From Mesorhizobium prunaredense (GTDB lineage Bacteria; Pseudomonadota; Alphaproteobacteria; Rhizobiales; Rhizobiaceae): 64,000 nucleotides of DNA. Below are positions 23,159 through 33,028 of this stretch, one piece after another. The notes under the pieces are model-generated. The model was not told where the DNA came from and searched no databases. It was given only the letters and a program-made list of their open reading frames with translations. The translations under genes and the position numbers were made by a program. How positions within the stretch are numbered: position 1 is the first letter of the stretch; each line of letters starts with the position of its first letter. Where the stretch lies: positions 1 through 64,000 of the forward strand of contig NZ_FTPD01000001.1 in the NCBI RefSeq assembly GCF_900156895.1, read 5' to 3'.

Positions 23159-24109
23159 ATGGCCGTGTCGTCCGCTGCCGTTCAGCCGCGTCCGTCGATC
23201 CTGTCGCGGAGCCTGTCGCTCCTGGCCGACAGCCGCAACGCGCTTGGCTTCGGCTTCATGCTGCCGGCGGCAGCGCTGCTGCTGGTCTTCCTGACCTATC
23301 CGCTCGGGCTCGGCATCTGGCTCGGCTTCACGGATGCCCGCATCGGCCGCCCCGGCATCTTCATAGGCATCGAAAACTACCAATATCTGTCGGAGGACGC
23401 CGTCTTTTGGCTCTCCGTCTTCAACACCTTGCTCTACACGATAAGCGCGTCGATCCTGAAATTCGCGCTCGGCCTCTGGCTGGCGCTTATCCTCAATCAG
23501 AACCTTCCCTTCAAATCGTTCTTCCGCGCGATCGTGCTGCTGCCGTGGGTGGTGCCGACGGTGCTGTCGGCAATCGCCTTCTGGTGGATCTACGATTCGC
23601 AGTTCTCGATCCTGTCCTGGGCACTGATAGAAATGGGCCTGATCGACCATCGCATTAATTTCCTCGGCGATCCGGTGAACGCGCGCGCTTCGGTCATCGC
23701 CGCCAACATCTGGCGCGGCATTCCGTTCGTCGCCATCACGCTGCTGGCCGGCTTGCAGACTATACCCCAGTCGCTCTACGAGGCCGCCACGCTTGACGGC
23801 GCCAGCCGCTGGCAATTGTTCCGTTTTGTGACGCTGCCGCTGCTGACGCCGATCATTGCCATCACCATGACGTTTTCGGTGCTGTTCACCTTCACCGATT
23901 TCCAGCTGATCTATGTGCTGACCCGCGGCGGACCGGTCAATGCCACCCATCTGATGGCGACACTGTCGTTCCAGCGCGGCATTTCGGGAGGCCAGCTTGG
24001 CGAGGGCGCCGCCATCGCGGTCGCCATGATACCGTTCCTGCTTGCGGCGATCCTGTTCAGCTATTTCGGCCTGCAACGCCGCAAATGGCAGCAGGGCGGA
24101 GGAGACTGA
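23159..24109 (+). CDS. Sugar ABC transporter permease 1, MalF-like (316 aa)
   Basis: The chosen ATG (MAVSSAAVQP) follows AGGAG; an in-frame start at 23108 is weaker. Six hydrophobic segments are visible, beginning LGFGFMLPAAALLLVFLTYP. The EAA loop for ATPase contact is SLYEAATLDGASRWQLFRFV then TLPLLTP. It pairs with the next gene as a heterodimeric channel. Spacing to the binding-protein gene is 106 bases, so some downstream expression could be separate. Confidence 0.9.
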   Translation: MAVSSAAVQPRPSILSRSLSLLADSRNALGFGFMLPAAALLLVFLTYPLGLGIWLGFTDARIGRPGIFIGIENYQYLSEDAVFWLSVFNTLLYTISASILKFALGLWLALILNQNLPFKSFFRAIVLLPWVVPTVLSAIAFWWIYDSQFSILSWALIEMGLIDHRINFLGDPVNARASVIAANIWRGIPFVAITLLAGLQTIPQSLYEAATLDGASRWQLFRFVTLPLLTPIIAITMTFSVLFTFTDFQLIYVLTRGGPVNATHLMATLSFQRGISGGQLGEGAAIAVAMIPFLLAAILFSYFGLQRRKWQQGGGD

Positions 24110-24110
24110 C

Positions 24111-25010
24111 ATGGCTGAGACCGCGATCAAAAAAACGAAACGGCAAGAACTCGACGAAGGCGGCATGGGCTATCTTCAGAGCCTGCCGCGGCGCGTGGTG
24201 ACGGTCTATCTGCCGTTGCTGGTGTTCGTCATCGTGCTGTTGTTCCCGTTCTACTGGATGACGATCACGGCGATCAAGCCCAACCTCGAGATGACCGACT
24301 ATGCCAATTTCAATCCGTTATGGGTCGTGCATCCGACATTCGAGCACATCCGCTATCTCTTGTTCGACACGTCCTATCCGGGCTGGCTGCTCAACACGAT
24401 CATCATTTCCACCGCCGCCACCTTCCTGTCGCTGCTGGCTGCGGTGTTCGCGGCCTATGCGATCGAACGGCTGCGGTTTTCGGGGGCGCGGCCGGTCGGG
24501 CTGGCGATCTTCCTCGCCTATCTCGTGCCGCCCTCGATCCTGTTCATTCCGCTGTCGGTGATGGTGTTCAACCTTGGGCTTTACGACACGCCCTTCGCGC
24601 TCATCCTCACCTACCCGACCTTCTTGGTGCCTTTCTGCACCTGGCTGCTGATGGGTTACTTCCGTTCCATCCCGTTCGAACTGGAAGAATGCGCGCTCAT
24701 CGACGGGGCGAGCCGCTGGCAGATCCTCATCAAGATCGTGCTGCCGCTGTCGGTGCCCGGCCTGATTTCGGCCGGCATCTTCGCATTCACCCTGTCATGG
24801 AACGAATTCATCTATGCGCTGACGTTCATCCAGTCGTCCGAAAACAAGACGGTACCGGTCGGGGTGCTCACGGAACTTGTCCGCTCCGACGTCTATGAGT
24901 GGGGAGCGCTGATGGCCGGAGCCCTGATCGGCTCGCTGCCGGTGGTGGTGCTCTATTCGTTCTTCGTCGAGCACTACGTCTCCTCGATGACCGGTGCGGT
25001 GAAGGAATAG
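24111..25010 (+). CDS. Sugar ABC transporter permease 2, MalG-like (299 aa)
   Basis: The ATG lies one base after the upstream permease stop. Hydrophobic segments begin VTVYLPLLVFVIVLLFPFYW. The EAA-type loop is ELEECALIDGASRWQILIKI followed by VLPLSVPGL. The C-terminus ends VEHYVSSMTGAVKE, as in MalG relatives. It closes the four-gene transporter operon; no sugar hydrolase or dehydrogenase is attached. Confidence 0.9.
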   Translation: MAETAIKKTKRQELDEGGMGYLQSLPRRVVTVYLPLLVFVIVLLFPFYWMTITAIKPNLEMTDYANFNPLWVVHPTFEHIRYLLFDTSYPGWLLNTIIISTAATFLSLLAAVFAAYAIERLRFSGARPVGLAIFLAYLVPPSILFIPLSVMVFNLGLYDTPFALILTYPTFLVPFCTWLLMGYFRSIPFELEECALIDGASRWQILIKIVLPLSVPGLISAGIFAFTLSWNEFIYALTFIQSSENKTVPVGVLTELVRSDVYEWGALMAGALIGSLPVVVLYSFFVEHYVSSMTGAVKE

Positions 25011-25372
25011 CGCCCTGCCGCAGTCGGCGCTCGACCGGCCATTTGTCGAAGTCGGCGCCGCCCCTCATCCGCCTGCCGGCACCTTCTCCCCGTATAGTGA
25101 CGGGGCGAAGGGGCTGGCTGCGGCCTCGGCACCCATTCTGCAACACTGGAGATTGGCGAAATCCTTTGCGAAGGCATCTTTCTCCCCGTCACTATCCGGG
25201 GAGAAATGCCCGGCAGGGCAATGAGGGGCGGCGCCAACCAATGCGATTGCTCTGCTGCTGCAGCGTTATCAATACGGGCATTGCCGCCAACCATCCGCCG
25301 CGTTATCTCGGGCGACCTTGTCTGCCCAGGCGACCTTGTCTGCCTCAACTGACCTTTTGCCGGAGCCTGCCA
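25011..25372. other. Intergenic stretch with a rhizobial palindromic element
   Basis: These 362 bases hold no gene. Most is the inverted-repeat element at 25054-25235, followed by a short duplicated segment, cgaccttgtctgcc(t/c) (25314-25344), just upstream of the CinA-like gene. Confidence 0.6.
25054..25235. repeat. Rhizobial intergenic palindromic repeat (RIME-like)
   Basis: The ends form a perfect 15-bp inverted repeat, GGCGCCGCCCCTCAT (25054-25068) and ATGAGGGGCGGCGCC (25221-25235). Internal arms built on ttctccccg/cggggagaa give a long hairpin. Related palindromes at 45691-45863 and fragments near 35105-35160 and 63385-63478 show it is a dispersed family. The RIME label is by resemblance. 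Confidence 0.75.
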
Positions 25373-26116
25373 ATGCCCGAAATCGTCACCGCCGCCATGC
25401 TCGTCATCGGCGACGAGATTCTGTCCGGCCGCACCAAGGACAAGAATATCGGCCACCTCGCCGACATCATGACGGCGATCGGCATCGACCTGAAGGAGGT
25501 GCGCATCGTTGCCGACGAGGAAGACGAGATCGTCGCCGCAGTGAACGCCCTGCGTGCCCGCTACACCTACCTCTTCACCACCGGCGGCATTGGTCCGACG
25601 CATGACGACATCACCGCGGATGCCATTGCCAAGGCCTTCGGCGTGCCCTGCGACTACGACGCCAAAGCCTATGCCATGCTGGAAGCGAGCTACGCCGCGC
25701 GCGGCATCGAATACACCGAGGCGCGCAAGCGCATGGCGCGGATGCCGCGCGGTGCCGACCATATCGACAATCCGGTGTCGATCGCGCCGGGCTTTCGCAT
25801 CGGCAACGTCCATGTCATGGCCGGCGTGCCGTCGATTTTCCAGGCGATGCTCGACAATGTGGTGCCGACGCTGAAGGCCGGCACCAAAATGCTGTCGGCC
25901 ACGGTGCACTGTCCGTTCGGCGAAGGCCTGGTCGGCGGACCGCTGGGCGACATCCAGAAGGCGCATCCGGATACGATCATCGGCTCCTACCCGAAATATA
26001 ACGATGGCAAGTTCTGGACCGAGTTGGTCGTCCGTGCCCGCAGCCAGCAAGCGCTGGACGCCGCCCGCGCCGATGTCGAAGCGATGGTCGCAGGCCTCAC
26101 CAGCGCGGCCAATTGA
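25373..26116 (+). CDS. CinA-like molybdopterin-binding (MoCF) domain protein (247 aa)
   Basis: It starts MPEIVTAAMLVIGDEILSGR, the MoCF-fold signature (G-D-E-I-L-x-G) of CinA N-terminal and competence-damage proteins. LFTTGGIGPTHDDITADAIA is the second hallmark (T-T-G-G-x-G-P-T-x-D-D). PVSIAPGFRIGNVHVMAGVP matches the CinA family substrate loop. Length is that of the stand-alone domain, lacking the C-terminal PncC deamidase. It may hydrolyse ADP-ribose or handle molybdopterin-like nucleotides; the exact role is uncertain. Confidence 0.88.
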   Translation: MPEIVTAAMLVIGDEILSGRTKDKNIGHLADIMTAIGIDLKEVRIVADEEDEIVAAVNALRARYTYLFTTGGIGPTHDDITADAIAKAFGVPCDYDAKAYAMLEASYAARGIEYTEARKRMARMPRGADHIDNPVSIAPGFRIGNVHVMAGVPSIFQAMLDNVVPTLKAGTKMLSATVHCPFGEGLVGGPLGDIQKAHPDTIIGSYPKYNDGKFWTELVVRARSQQALDAARADVEAMVAGLTSAAN

Positions 26117-26275
26117 TCTAAAGCGCATCGCGTCTGAGAGGATTCATTCTTGTCTTTATGCATAGCGCTATCCCAAATCCGCTGCGCACCCTTCCCGATT
26201 GTATGCTTTTGGGTGACATGCATTAGCCTGTATCCGGGTTAGCCGGAACCAAGCATAGTGCTGTAACGTTTCATG

Positions 26276-26296
26276 CGGGCGAGTTTCGCTCGCCCG
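26276..26296 (+). promoter_or_regulatory. Hairpin in the leader of the universal stress gene
   Basis: CGGGCGAG (26276-26283) pairs perfectly with CTCGCCCG (26289-26296), ending 17 bases before the ATG. No T-run follows on the plus strand, so it is more likely a translational or RNA-stability element than a terminator. Confidence 0.4.
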
Positions 26297-26313
26297 TGAA
26301 TTGAGGGGTTACC

Positions 26314-27147
26314 ATGCGATTCAAGACCATCGTCGCCATACTGCAGAACGAACAGGACGCGGAGCGCGTGCTCGAATGCGCCATTCCGCTTGCCGACAAG
26401 TTCGAGAGCCATCTCATCGGCATTCATGCCGAAGCGCTTCCCGTCCCCTACACCTCGGCCACCGGCTTTCCCGACACCGAGTTCCTGCAGGTTTCGGCCG
26501 ACATGAACAAGGAACGCGCTGAAAAATTGCGGGCGGTTTTCCTCCGGCATGTCGAGGAGTCCGGCCTGTCGTTCGAGTGGCGCAGCCTCGAGAGCTTTTC
26601 CGGAGACAGCGCGCTGACCGGCATCCCAACCGTCCGCACTGCGGACCTGATCATCGCCGCGCAGCGCGAGTCGGGCGGCGATCCGAGCGCCGATGTCGAC
26701 ACGCTGGTCTACGACGCCGGCCGGCCGGTGCTGGTCGTGCCGCATTCGGGCCCGCTCGTCACCAGCTTCAAGCACGTGCTGCTCGCCTGGAACGGCAGCA
26801 AGGAAGCCGCGCGCGCCGCCTTCGACGCCCTGCCCTTCATCATCGAGGCAGAGAAGACGGATATTGTCGTCATCGACCCGCCGGATGCGCTCGACGAGGC
26901 CCCGGAAGCGGCCGGCGCCGAAATCGCCGCCGCCCTGTCCAGGCATGGCGCCACGGTCAGCGTCTCGGTGCTGCAATCGGCCGGCCACTCGGTCGACGAG
27001 GTGATCCAGACCAGGGTTGCAGAAACCGGCGCCGACCTGCTCGTGCTCGGCGCCTACAGCCATTCCTGGCTGCGCCAGCTGCTGTTCGGCGGGGTCACGC
27101 GCACGGTGCTGCGCACCCTGCCGGTAGCAGCTTTCCTGTCGCGGTAA
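26314..27147 (+). CDS. Universal stress protein, UspA family (277 aa)
   Basis: It starts MRFKTIVAILQNEQDAERVL. Length fits two Usp-like halves in one chain. The C-terminal half ends with GAYSHSWLRQLLFGGVTRTV then LRTLPVAAFL, where the G-x-x-x-x…G-x-x-x-R/T-x-x-L pattern resembles the ATP-binding G-2x-G-9x-G(S/T) motif, though one Gly differs. It is probably a cytoplasmic stress-responsive nucleotide-binding protein and stands alone behind a hairpin leader. Confidence 0.85.
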   Translation: MRFKTIVAILQNEQDAERVLECAIPLADKFESHLIGIHAEALPVPYTSATGFPDTEFLQVSADMNKERAEKLRAVFLRHVEESGLSFEWRSLESFSGDSALTGIPTVRTADLIIAAQRESGGDPSADVDTLVYDAGRPVLVVPHSGPLVTSFKHVLLAWNGSKEAARAAFDALPFIIEAEKTDIVVIDPPDALDEAPEAAGAEIAAALSRHGATVSVSVLQSAGHSVDEVIQTRVAETGADLLVLGAYSHSWLRQLLFGGVTRTVLRTLPVAAFLSR

Positions 27148-27307
27148 ATCGACAAGCGGCAAGTCCACAGGCGGCAAGTCCACAGGGATCGCTTGCCGCC
27201 GCCCCGTCTTGCATCGCCCCTTGCCAGGGCCAAGGCTTTCCAGTTAATTCCGCGCGTTCCTTCAAGTGTCTGCGCGCGTTTTTCGCGCGCTGCGGAGTGC
27301 GCAAAAA

Positions 27308-27808
27308 ATGTCCCTTCCCGAAAAGGCCTTTCCTGTCTCGTGGGATCAGTTCCACCGCGACGCGCGTGCGCTTGCCTGGCGGCTTGCCGGCGCCAACAAA
27401 GGCCAATGGAAAGCGATCGTCTGCATCACGCGCGGCGGCCTGGTTCCGGCCGCCATCATCTCGCGTGAACTCGGCATCCGGGTCATCGAGACGGTTTGCG
27501 TCGCCTCCTATCACGACTATGCCAGCCAGGGACAGCTGCAGGTGCTGAAGGAGGTCACGCCGGCACTGCTCGCCGATGACGGCGCCGGCGTGCTGATCAT
27601 CGACGACCTCACCGACACCGGCAAGACCGCGGGCATCGTCCGCGCCATGATGCCCAAGGCGCATTTCGCCACCGTCTACGCCAAGCCGAAAGGCAGGCCG
27701 CTGGTCGACACCTTCGTCACCGAAGTCAGCCAGGACACCTGGATCTATTTCCCGTGGGACATGGGCTTCACCTACCAGAAGCCGATCGCCGACGACCACG
27801 CCGGCTGA
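27308..27808 (+). CDS. gpt: Xanthine/guanine phosphoribosyltransferase (166 aa)
   Basis: It starts [20 protein letters not shown]. The PRPP-binding loop is [13 protein letters not shown] (about residues 96-108), the hallmark of type I PRTases. The N-terminal [20 protein letters not shown] is the PPi-binding loop of Gpt-type enzymes. The C-terminal [13 protein letters not shown] closes the active site as in E. coli XGPRT. It salvages xanthine and guanine to XMP and GMP. An in-frame start at 27266 is less likely. Confidence 0.88.
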   Translation: MSLPEKAFPVSWDQFHRDARALAWRLAGANKGQWKAIVCITRGGLVPAAIISRELGIRVIETVCVASYHDYASQGQLQVLKEVTPALLADDGAGVLIIDDLTDTGKTAGIVRAMMPKAHFATVYAKPKGRPLVDTFVTEVSQDTWIYFPWDMGFTYQKPIADDHAG

Positions 27809-28032
27809 ATCGCGGCAGCTGCTTTTTCTTCCGGAACATGCCGGCGAGCACGTCTTGCCAGCGAGCACTTCGCACTTCTTGAAAGAGCGCCGCGGCGCAC
27901 GATATTCCTCATCGACGCCTGTTGGTGTGGTTAACCCGTTCGTATGAGGTTTTTTTTACTTTCATTGCTTATGGTTGACCGTAAGCTTCACGAGGCGACA
28001 AGTGATTCTGGAGGCTGGGGCAAGCTTCTACG

Positions 28033-28521
28033 ATGTTGACGAGGCCAGCAACGCACAACCATTTGGCCGAAAGGGTCCAGCGGCTCTTCGGCGCAGCGCC
28101 GTGCCGCCTGCAGGTTGCAGCATTGCCCTGGCGCGATACCGGGCATGGCGTCGAGATCATGCTGATCACCAGCCGCGATACCGGCCGCTGGGTGCTTCCC
28201 AAGGGCTGGCCTGAGGCCAAGGAACTGCTTTGCGAAGCGGCGGCGCGCGAGGCCGGCGAGGAAGCCGGGCTGCGCGGCACGGTCTCCCACCACGAAGCCG
28301 GCCGCTACTTCTATGCCAAGGCTTTGGCTTCCGGCGAGGAAGTGCCTTGCGAGGTCCTGGTGTTTCCGCTGCGGGTCGACAAGATCGCCGACCGGTGGAA
28401 GGAAAAGCGGTCGCGAACCCGCAAATGGGTCAGCCCCGCCGAGGCTGTGCGCATGGTCAACGAGCGGGACCTTGGCCAGATCATCGCCTATTTCTGTGCC
28501 GACCCGCACCAGTTCTCCTGA
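28033..28521 (+). CDS. Nudix hydrolase, diphosphoinositol-polyphosphate type (162 aa)
   Basis: RWVLPKGWPEAKELLCEAAA then REAGEEAGLRG (about residues 56-85) is a Nudix box with the W-x-x-P-K-G-x-x-E entry of DIPP/Ap4A-type enzymes. Strands VAALPWRDTG and VEIMLITSRDTG precede it. The C-terminal KWVSPAEAVRMVNERDL closes the fold. It likely hydrolyses diadenosine polyphosphates, PRPP or related dinucleotides. It is a single gene with a weak ribosome-binding site. Confidence 0.85.
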   Translation: MLTRPATHNHLAERVQRLFGAAPCRLQVAALPWRDTGHGVEIMLITSRDTGRWVLPKGWPEAKELLCEAAAREAGEEAGLRGTVSHHEAGRYFYAKALASGEEVPCEVLVFPLRVDKIADRWKEKRSRTRKWVSPAEAVRMVNERDLGQIIAYFCADPHQFS

Positions 28522-28801
28522 GCAAGCATAGTCTCACCGGCCAAAGCCGCGCACCTGCCGCGCACCACCGGCGATGTTCTTTTGGCGAAGGGAATCGATT
28601 TGGACACTCCAGCTTTGGCATGCGTTGTCCGGCCGATGGCCTGCACGTGGGTAAAAATCGAAAATCCTGCGGGCCACTTCTATCCCCGTTATCCACATAT
28701 GTGACACACAAGATGTTGGGGTCACAAATGCTACGCAAACGAATCCTTGACGGCGCAAAACGAGTCGCCTTTTATAGGCCATGCGCTCCTGTTGAGAGTG
28801 C

Positions 28802-28831
28802 GACCGGAAAGTTTTGAGCCCGGTCTTTTTT
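28802..28831 (+). terminator. Rho-independent terminator
   Basis: GACCGG (28802-28807) pairs with CCGGTC (28820-28825), followed by TTTTTT. It could end the Nudix transcript, about 280 bases downstream of that stop, or a small RNA started near 28700. Confidence 0.6.
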
Positions 28832-28951
28832 CCCGGATTATGTGCGTTTGGCCACATTTCCGCCTGGCTACGAGGCCGGCGGAAGCGTTGGGGTTGTGGG
28901 GTCTTTGGGGGACGAAAGGGAAAATGTCGGACTGGAATAAATTGTCTGTTA

Positions 28952-28996
28952 ATACTATATTTAGTGTTTGCAGGTAGGTTCGACGCTAGATAGTGT
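28952..28996. promoter_or_regulatory. Candidate tandem NrdR boxes upstream of nrdJ
   Basis: Box 1 ATACTATATTTAGTGT (28952-28967) and weaker box 2 CGACGCTAGATAGTGT (28981-28996) resemble the NrdR consensus ACACWATATWTWGTGT, spaced 29 bp apart. NrdR boxes usually occur in pairs about three helical turns apart upstream of ribonucleotide reductase genes (established). They lie 237-280 bases before the nrdJ ATG, so a long leader is implied. Confidence 0.5.
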
Positions 28997-29232
28997 GAAG
29001 TTCCCTCGATTGAGGGAGTCGCAAAAAAGTTTCAGTCTTGAGGGACCCGCAGGGTCCGTCGGCGCGTTGGACGGCTACTTCGCAAGGAGTTCGACCAGCA
29101 GGGCGGGCGGAGCCTCGTGATAAGGAGCCGGCCGTTTTGGAACGCCGGCAGACGGCGGACATGCGCGTTTCGCAATGGGGGCAGAAATCCCCTGGGAAAG
29201 GCGCTATATCTAGACACAAAGGGATAGGACCA

Positions 29233-32200
29233 ATGCGCATCGAGCGTCGTTTCACCAAGCAGGGACTAGCAGGTCAAGACGGGGCCGCTTATGCGGAGAT
29301 CGAATTCCGCAAGGCACTTTCGGAGATCAAGAATCCGGATGGCTCGGTGGTGTTCCGCTTGGACAATATCGATGTGCCGGCACAGTTCAGCCAGGTTGCC
29401 GCCGACATCCTGGCGCAGAAATATTTCCGCAAGGCCGGCGTGCCGGCACGGCTGAAGAAGGTCGAGGAGAACGACGTCCCCTCCTTCCTGTGGCGCTCCG
29501 TCGCCGACGAGGCCGAGCTGGCAAAGCTGCCGGACGCCGAGCGCTACGGCTCCGAGACCGACGCCCGCCAGGTCTTCGACCGTCTTGCCGGCACTTGGAC
29601 CTATTGGGGCTGGAAGGGCGGCTACTTCAAATCGGAGGAAGACGCGCGCGCCTTCCGCGACGAGCTCGCCTATATGCTGGCCACCCAGCGCGTTGCGCCG
29701 AATTCGCCGCAATGGTTCAACACCGGCCTGCACTGGGCCTACGGCATCGACGGCCCGAGCCAGGGCCACTTCTATGTCGACCCGTTCACCGGCAAGCTGA
29801 CCAAGTCGAAGTCTTCCTACGAGCATCCGCAGCCGCATGCCTGCTTCATCCAGGGCGTGCAGGACGATCTCGTCAACGAAGGCGGCATCATGGATTTGTG
29901 GGTGCGTGAAGCGCGCCTGTTCAAATACGGCTCCGGCACCGGCTCCAACTTCTCGTTCCTGCGCGGCGAAGGCGAAAAGCTGTCCGGCGGCGGCCGTTCG
30001 TCCGGCCTGATGAGCTTCCTCAAGATCGGCGACCGCGCGGCGGGCGCCATCAAGTCGGGCGGCACGACGCGCCGCGCCGCAAAGATGGTCATCGTCGACG
30101 CCGACCATCCCGATATCGAGGAATTCATCGACTGGAAGGTCAATGAGGAGCAGAAGGTCGCTTCGCTGGTCACCGGCTCGAAGATCGTCAAGAAGCACCT
30201 CGAAGCGATCATGAAGGCCTGCATCAACTGCGAAGGCCAGGACGACGATTGCTTCGACCCGGCGATCAACACCGCGCTGAAGCGTGAGATCAAGCTGGCC
30301 AAGAAGGACGGGGTGCCGGAGAACTACATCTACCGCGTCATCCAGTTCGCCAGGCAGGGCTACACCTCGATGTCGTTCAAGACCTACGACACCGACTGGG
30401 ATTCGGACGCCTACCTCACCGTTTCGGGCCAGAACTCCAACAATTCGGTCTCGCTGAAGGACGATTTCCTGCGCGCCGTAGAGCAGGATGGCGACTGGCA
30501 CCTCACCGCCCGCAAGGACGGCAAGGTGATGAAGACGCTGAAGGCCAGGGATCTGTGGGAAAAGATCGGCTATGCCGCCTGGGCGTCGGCCGACCCGGGC
30601 CTGCACTTCAACACGACGATGAACGACTGGCACACCTGCGCCGCGGCCGGTGCGATCCGGGCGTCCAACCCGTGCTCGGAATACATGTTCCTCGACGACA
30701 CCGCCTGCAACCTGGCGTCGATCAATTTGCTGCCCTATCGCAACGCCGACGGTACCATCGACATCGCTGCCTACGAGCACACGGTTCGGCTGTGGACCAT
30801 GGTGCTGGAAATTTCCGTCATGATGGCGCAGTTCCCGTCGAAGGAGATCGCCAAGCTCTCCTATGAATACCGCACGCTCGGCCTCGGCTACGCCAATATT
30901 GGCGGCCTGCTGATGACCTCGGGCATTCCCTACGATTCCGACGAGGGCCGCGCCATCTGCGCAGCACTCACCGCCATCATGACCGGCACGGCCTATGCCA
31001 CGTCGGCCGAAATGGCCGCCGAGCTCGGCGCCTTCCCCGATTACGACCGCAATGCCCAGAACATGCTGCGCGTCATGCGCAACCATCGCCGTGCCGCCTA
31101 TGGCGACAAAGACGGCTACGAAAAACTCGCCGTCAACCCGGTGCCGCTGGTCGCCTCCGACCTGAAGCAGCCGGAGCTTGCCGCCCATGCCAAGGCTGCC
31201 TGGGACCGCGCCATCGAGCTCGGCGAGGAGCATGGCTACCGCAATGCGCAGGCGACGGTGATCGCGCCGACCGGCACGATCGGCCTGGTCATGGATTGCG
31301 ACACCACCGGCATCGAGCCCGACTTCGCACTGGTGAAATTCAAGAAGCTGGCCGGCGGCGGCTATTTCAAGATCATCAACCGCGCCGTCCCCGAAGCGCT
31401 GCGCACGCTCGGCTATTCGGAAAGCCAGATCGCCGAGATCGAGGCCTATGCGGTCGGCCACGGCAACCTCAACCAGGCGCCTGCCATCAACCCCGGCTCG
31501 CTCAAGGCAAAGGGTTTTACCGACGACAAGATCGCGGCGCTTAACTCAGCGTTGAAGTCGGCCTTCGACATCAAGTTCGTCTTCAACCAGTGGACGCTGG
31601 GTGCCGACTGGGTGAAGGAGACGTTTGGCTTCACCGACGAGCAGCTCAACGATTTCTCGTTCGAGATGCTGCCGGCGCTCGGCTTCTCGAAGAAGGACAT
31701 CGAGGCCGCCAACATCCATGTCTGCGGGGCGATGACCCTCGAGGGAGCACCATTTCTGAAAGACCAGCATCTGCCGGTGTTCGACTGCGCCAGCCCGTGC
31801 GGCAAGATCGGCAAGCGTTCACTGTCCATCAACAGCCACATCCAGATGATGGCGGCAGCGCAACCCTTCATCTCCGGCGCCATTTCCAAGACCATCAACA
31901 TGCCGAACGACGCGACGGTGGAAGACGCCAAGGGCGCCTACATGCTGTCGTGGAAGCTGGCGCTGAAGGCCAACGCGCTCTATCGCGACGGCTCGAAACT
32001 CTCGCAGCCGCTCAACGCCTCGCTGCTTGCCGACGTCGAAGACGACGAGGACGATGCCGTCGAGCAGCTGATCGCCGCGCCGGCTTCACAGCGCGCCGTG
32101 CAGGTGACCGAAAAGATCGTCGAACGCGTCGTCGAACGCCTCTATCGCGACCGCGAAAAGCTGCCGAACCGCCGCAAGGGCTATACCCAGAAAGCGGTCG

Positions 32201-33015
32201 TCGGCGGCCACAAGGTCTATCTGCGCACCGGCGAATTCGACGACGGTCGCCTTGGCGAGATCTTCATCGACATGCACAAGGAAGGTGCGGCCTTCCGGGC
32301 GATGATGAACAACTTCGCCATCGCCATCTCGCTCGGCCTGCAATATGGCGTGCCGCTCGAGGAATATGTCGAAGCCTTCACCTTCACCAAATTCGAGCCG
32401 GCCGGCATGGTGCAGGGCAACGACGCGATCAAGAACGCCACGTCGATCCTCGACTACGTGTTCCGCGAGCTTGCCGTGTCCTATCTTGCCCGCCACGACC
32501 TCGCCCATGTCGACCAGTCGGATTTCGACAAGACCGCACTCGGCCGCGGCATCAACGAAGGCAAGGCGACGCCGTTCTCCAAGGGGCTGACCCGCGGCGT
32601 TTCGCCGGTCAAGCTGGTGTCGGGCCTGGGTGCCGACCCCAAGGGGTTCGGCGGTTCAAGCCCCTCTCCCGCCCCCACTCGCTCGGCGCCGACGGCGTTC
32701 TCAGGCTCCAACGTGCTGGCGCTGAAGCCGGCCAGCGACGAAGCGATCGCCTATAAGCGTGACTACGAAGAGCGGGCCAGGGAACTGGTCGAGGACATCG
32801 TCTACGAGGAGGCAACCGACGCGACTGGCCTGTTCACCGACGATGCCGCGAAAGAAGCGGCCGAGGCGAAGGCGCTTGCCGCGACCCGGCGTCAGCAATC
32901 CCTGATGCAGGGCTACACCGGCAACGAATGCTCCGAATGCCACAATTTTACGATGGTGCGGAACGGCACGTGCGAAAAGTGCGACACCTGTGGCTCGACG
33001 AGCGGGTGCAGCTGA
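29233..33015 (+). CDS. nrdJ: Adenosylcobalamin-dependent (class II) ribonucleotide reductase (1260 aa)
   Basis: The start [20 protein letters not shown] follows a GGGATAGGA site; a longer upstream frame is not conserved in character. Hallmarks are [28 protein letters not shown] (active-site Cys region), [19 protein letters not shown] (N-P-C-S-E motif) and [20 protein letters not shown]. The C-terminus [16 protein letters not shown] supplies the Cys cluster that re-reduces the enzyme. The roughly 1260-residue length fits alphaproteobacterial NrdJ. It makes dNTPs aerobically or anaerobically if B12 is available. The long antisense open frame is a codon-bias shadow. Confidence 0.97.
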   Translation: MRIERRFTKQGLAGQDGAAYAEIEFRKALSEIKNPDGSVVFRLDNIDVPAQFSQVAADILAQKYFRKAGVPARLKKVEENDVPSFLWRSVADEAELAKLPDAERYGSETDARQVFDRLAGTWTYWGWKGGYFKSEEDARAFRDELAYMLATQRVAPNSPQWFNTGLHWAYGIDGPSQGHFYVDPFTGKLTKSKSSYEHPQPHACFIQGVQDDLVNEGGIMDLWVREARLFKYGSGTGSNFSFLRGEGEKLSGGGRSSGLMSFLKIGDRAAGAIKSGGTTRRAAKMVIVDADHPDIEEFIDWKVNEEQKVASLVTGSKIVKKHLEAIMKACINCEGQDDDCFDPAINTALKREIKLAKKDGVPENYIYRVIQFARQGYTSMSFKTYDTDWDSDAYLTVSGQNSNNSVSLKDDFLRAVEQDGDWHLTARKDGKVMKTLKARDLWEKIGYAAWASADPGLHFNTTMNDWHTCAAAGAIRASNPCSEYMFLDDTACNLASINLLPYRNADGTIDIAAYEHTVRLWTMVLEISVMMAQFPSKEIAKLSYEYRTLGLGYANIGGLLMTSGIPYDSDEGRAICAALTAIMTGTAYATSAEMAAELGAFPDYDRNAQNMLRVMRNHRRAAYGDKDGYEKLAVNPVPLVASDLKQPELAAHAKAAWDRAIELGEEHGYRNAQATVIAPTGTIGLVMDCDTTGIEPDFALVKFKKLAGGGYFKIINRAVPEALRTLGYSESQIAEIEAYAVGHGNLNQAPAINPGSLKAKGFTDDKIAALNSALKSAFDIKFVFNQWTLGADWVKETFGFTDEQLNDFSFEMLPALGFSKKDIEAANIHVCGAMTLEGAPFLKDQHLPVFDCASPCGKIGKRSLSINSHIQMMAAAQPFISGAISKTINMPNDATVEDAKGAYMLSWKLALKANALYRDGSKLSQPLNASLLADVEDDEDDAVEQLIAAPASQRAVQVTEKIVERVVERLYRDREKLPNRRKGYTQKAVVGGHKVYLRTGEFDDGRLGEIFIDMHKEGAAFRAMMNNFAIAISLGLQYGVPLEEYVEAFTFTKFEPAGMVQGNDAIKNATSILDYVFRELAVSYLARHDLAHVDQSDFDKTALGRGINEGKATPFSKGLTRGVSPVKLVSGLGADPKGFGGSSPSPAPTRSAPTAFSGSNVLALKPASDEAIAYKRDYEERARELVEDIVYEEATDATGLFTDDAAKEAAEAKALAATRRQQSLMQGYTGNECSECHNFTMVRNGTCEKCDTCGSTSGCS

Positions 33016-33028
33016 GGAAATTGGCAAT

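Larger units (their letters stand above)
28522..29232. other. Long untranslated region upstream of nrdJ
   Basis: This 711-base stretch has no convincing gene. It holds a terminator-like hairpin (28802-28831), a palindrome CACATATGTG (28694-28703), two candidate NrdR boxes (28952-28967, 28981-28996) and then a leader of about 230 bases with small hairpins (CCCTC-gatt-GAGGG near 29003-29016; GGGACCC-gc-AGGGTCC near 29042-29057). No B12-box of the cobalamin riboswitch was found. Confidence 0.5.

Noticed and set aside
22814..24166. A 450-codon minus frame over the permease genes
   Set aside because: Shadow of the strongly supported transporter genes; very high Arg/Gln/Asp content and no hydrophobic or conserved pattern.
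29000..29232. Cobalamin riboswitch upstream of nrdJ
   Set aside because: No B12-box or conserved core segments could be found in the leader, despite small hairpins.
29266..31461. A 731-codon open frame antisense to nrdJ
   Set aside because: It is a mirror of the codon usage of nrdJ; no motif, and His/Asp/Arg/Val-rich as expected for an antisense shadow.
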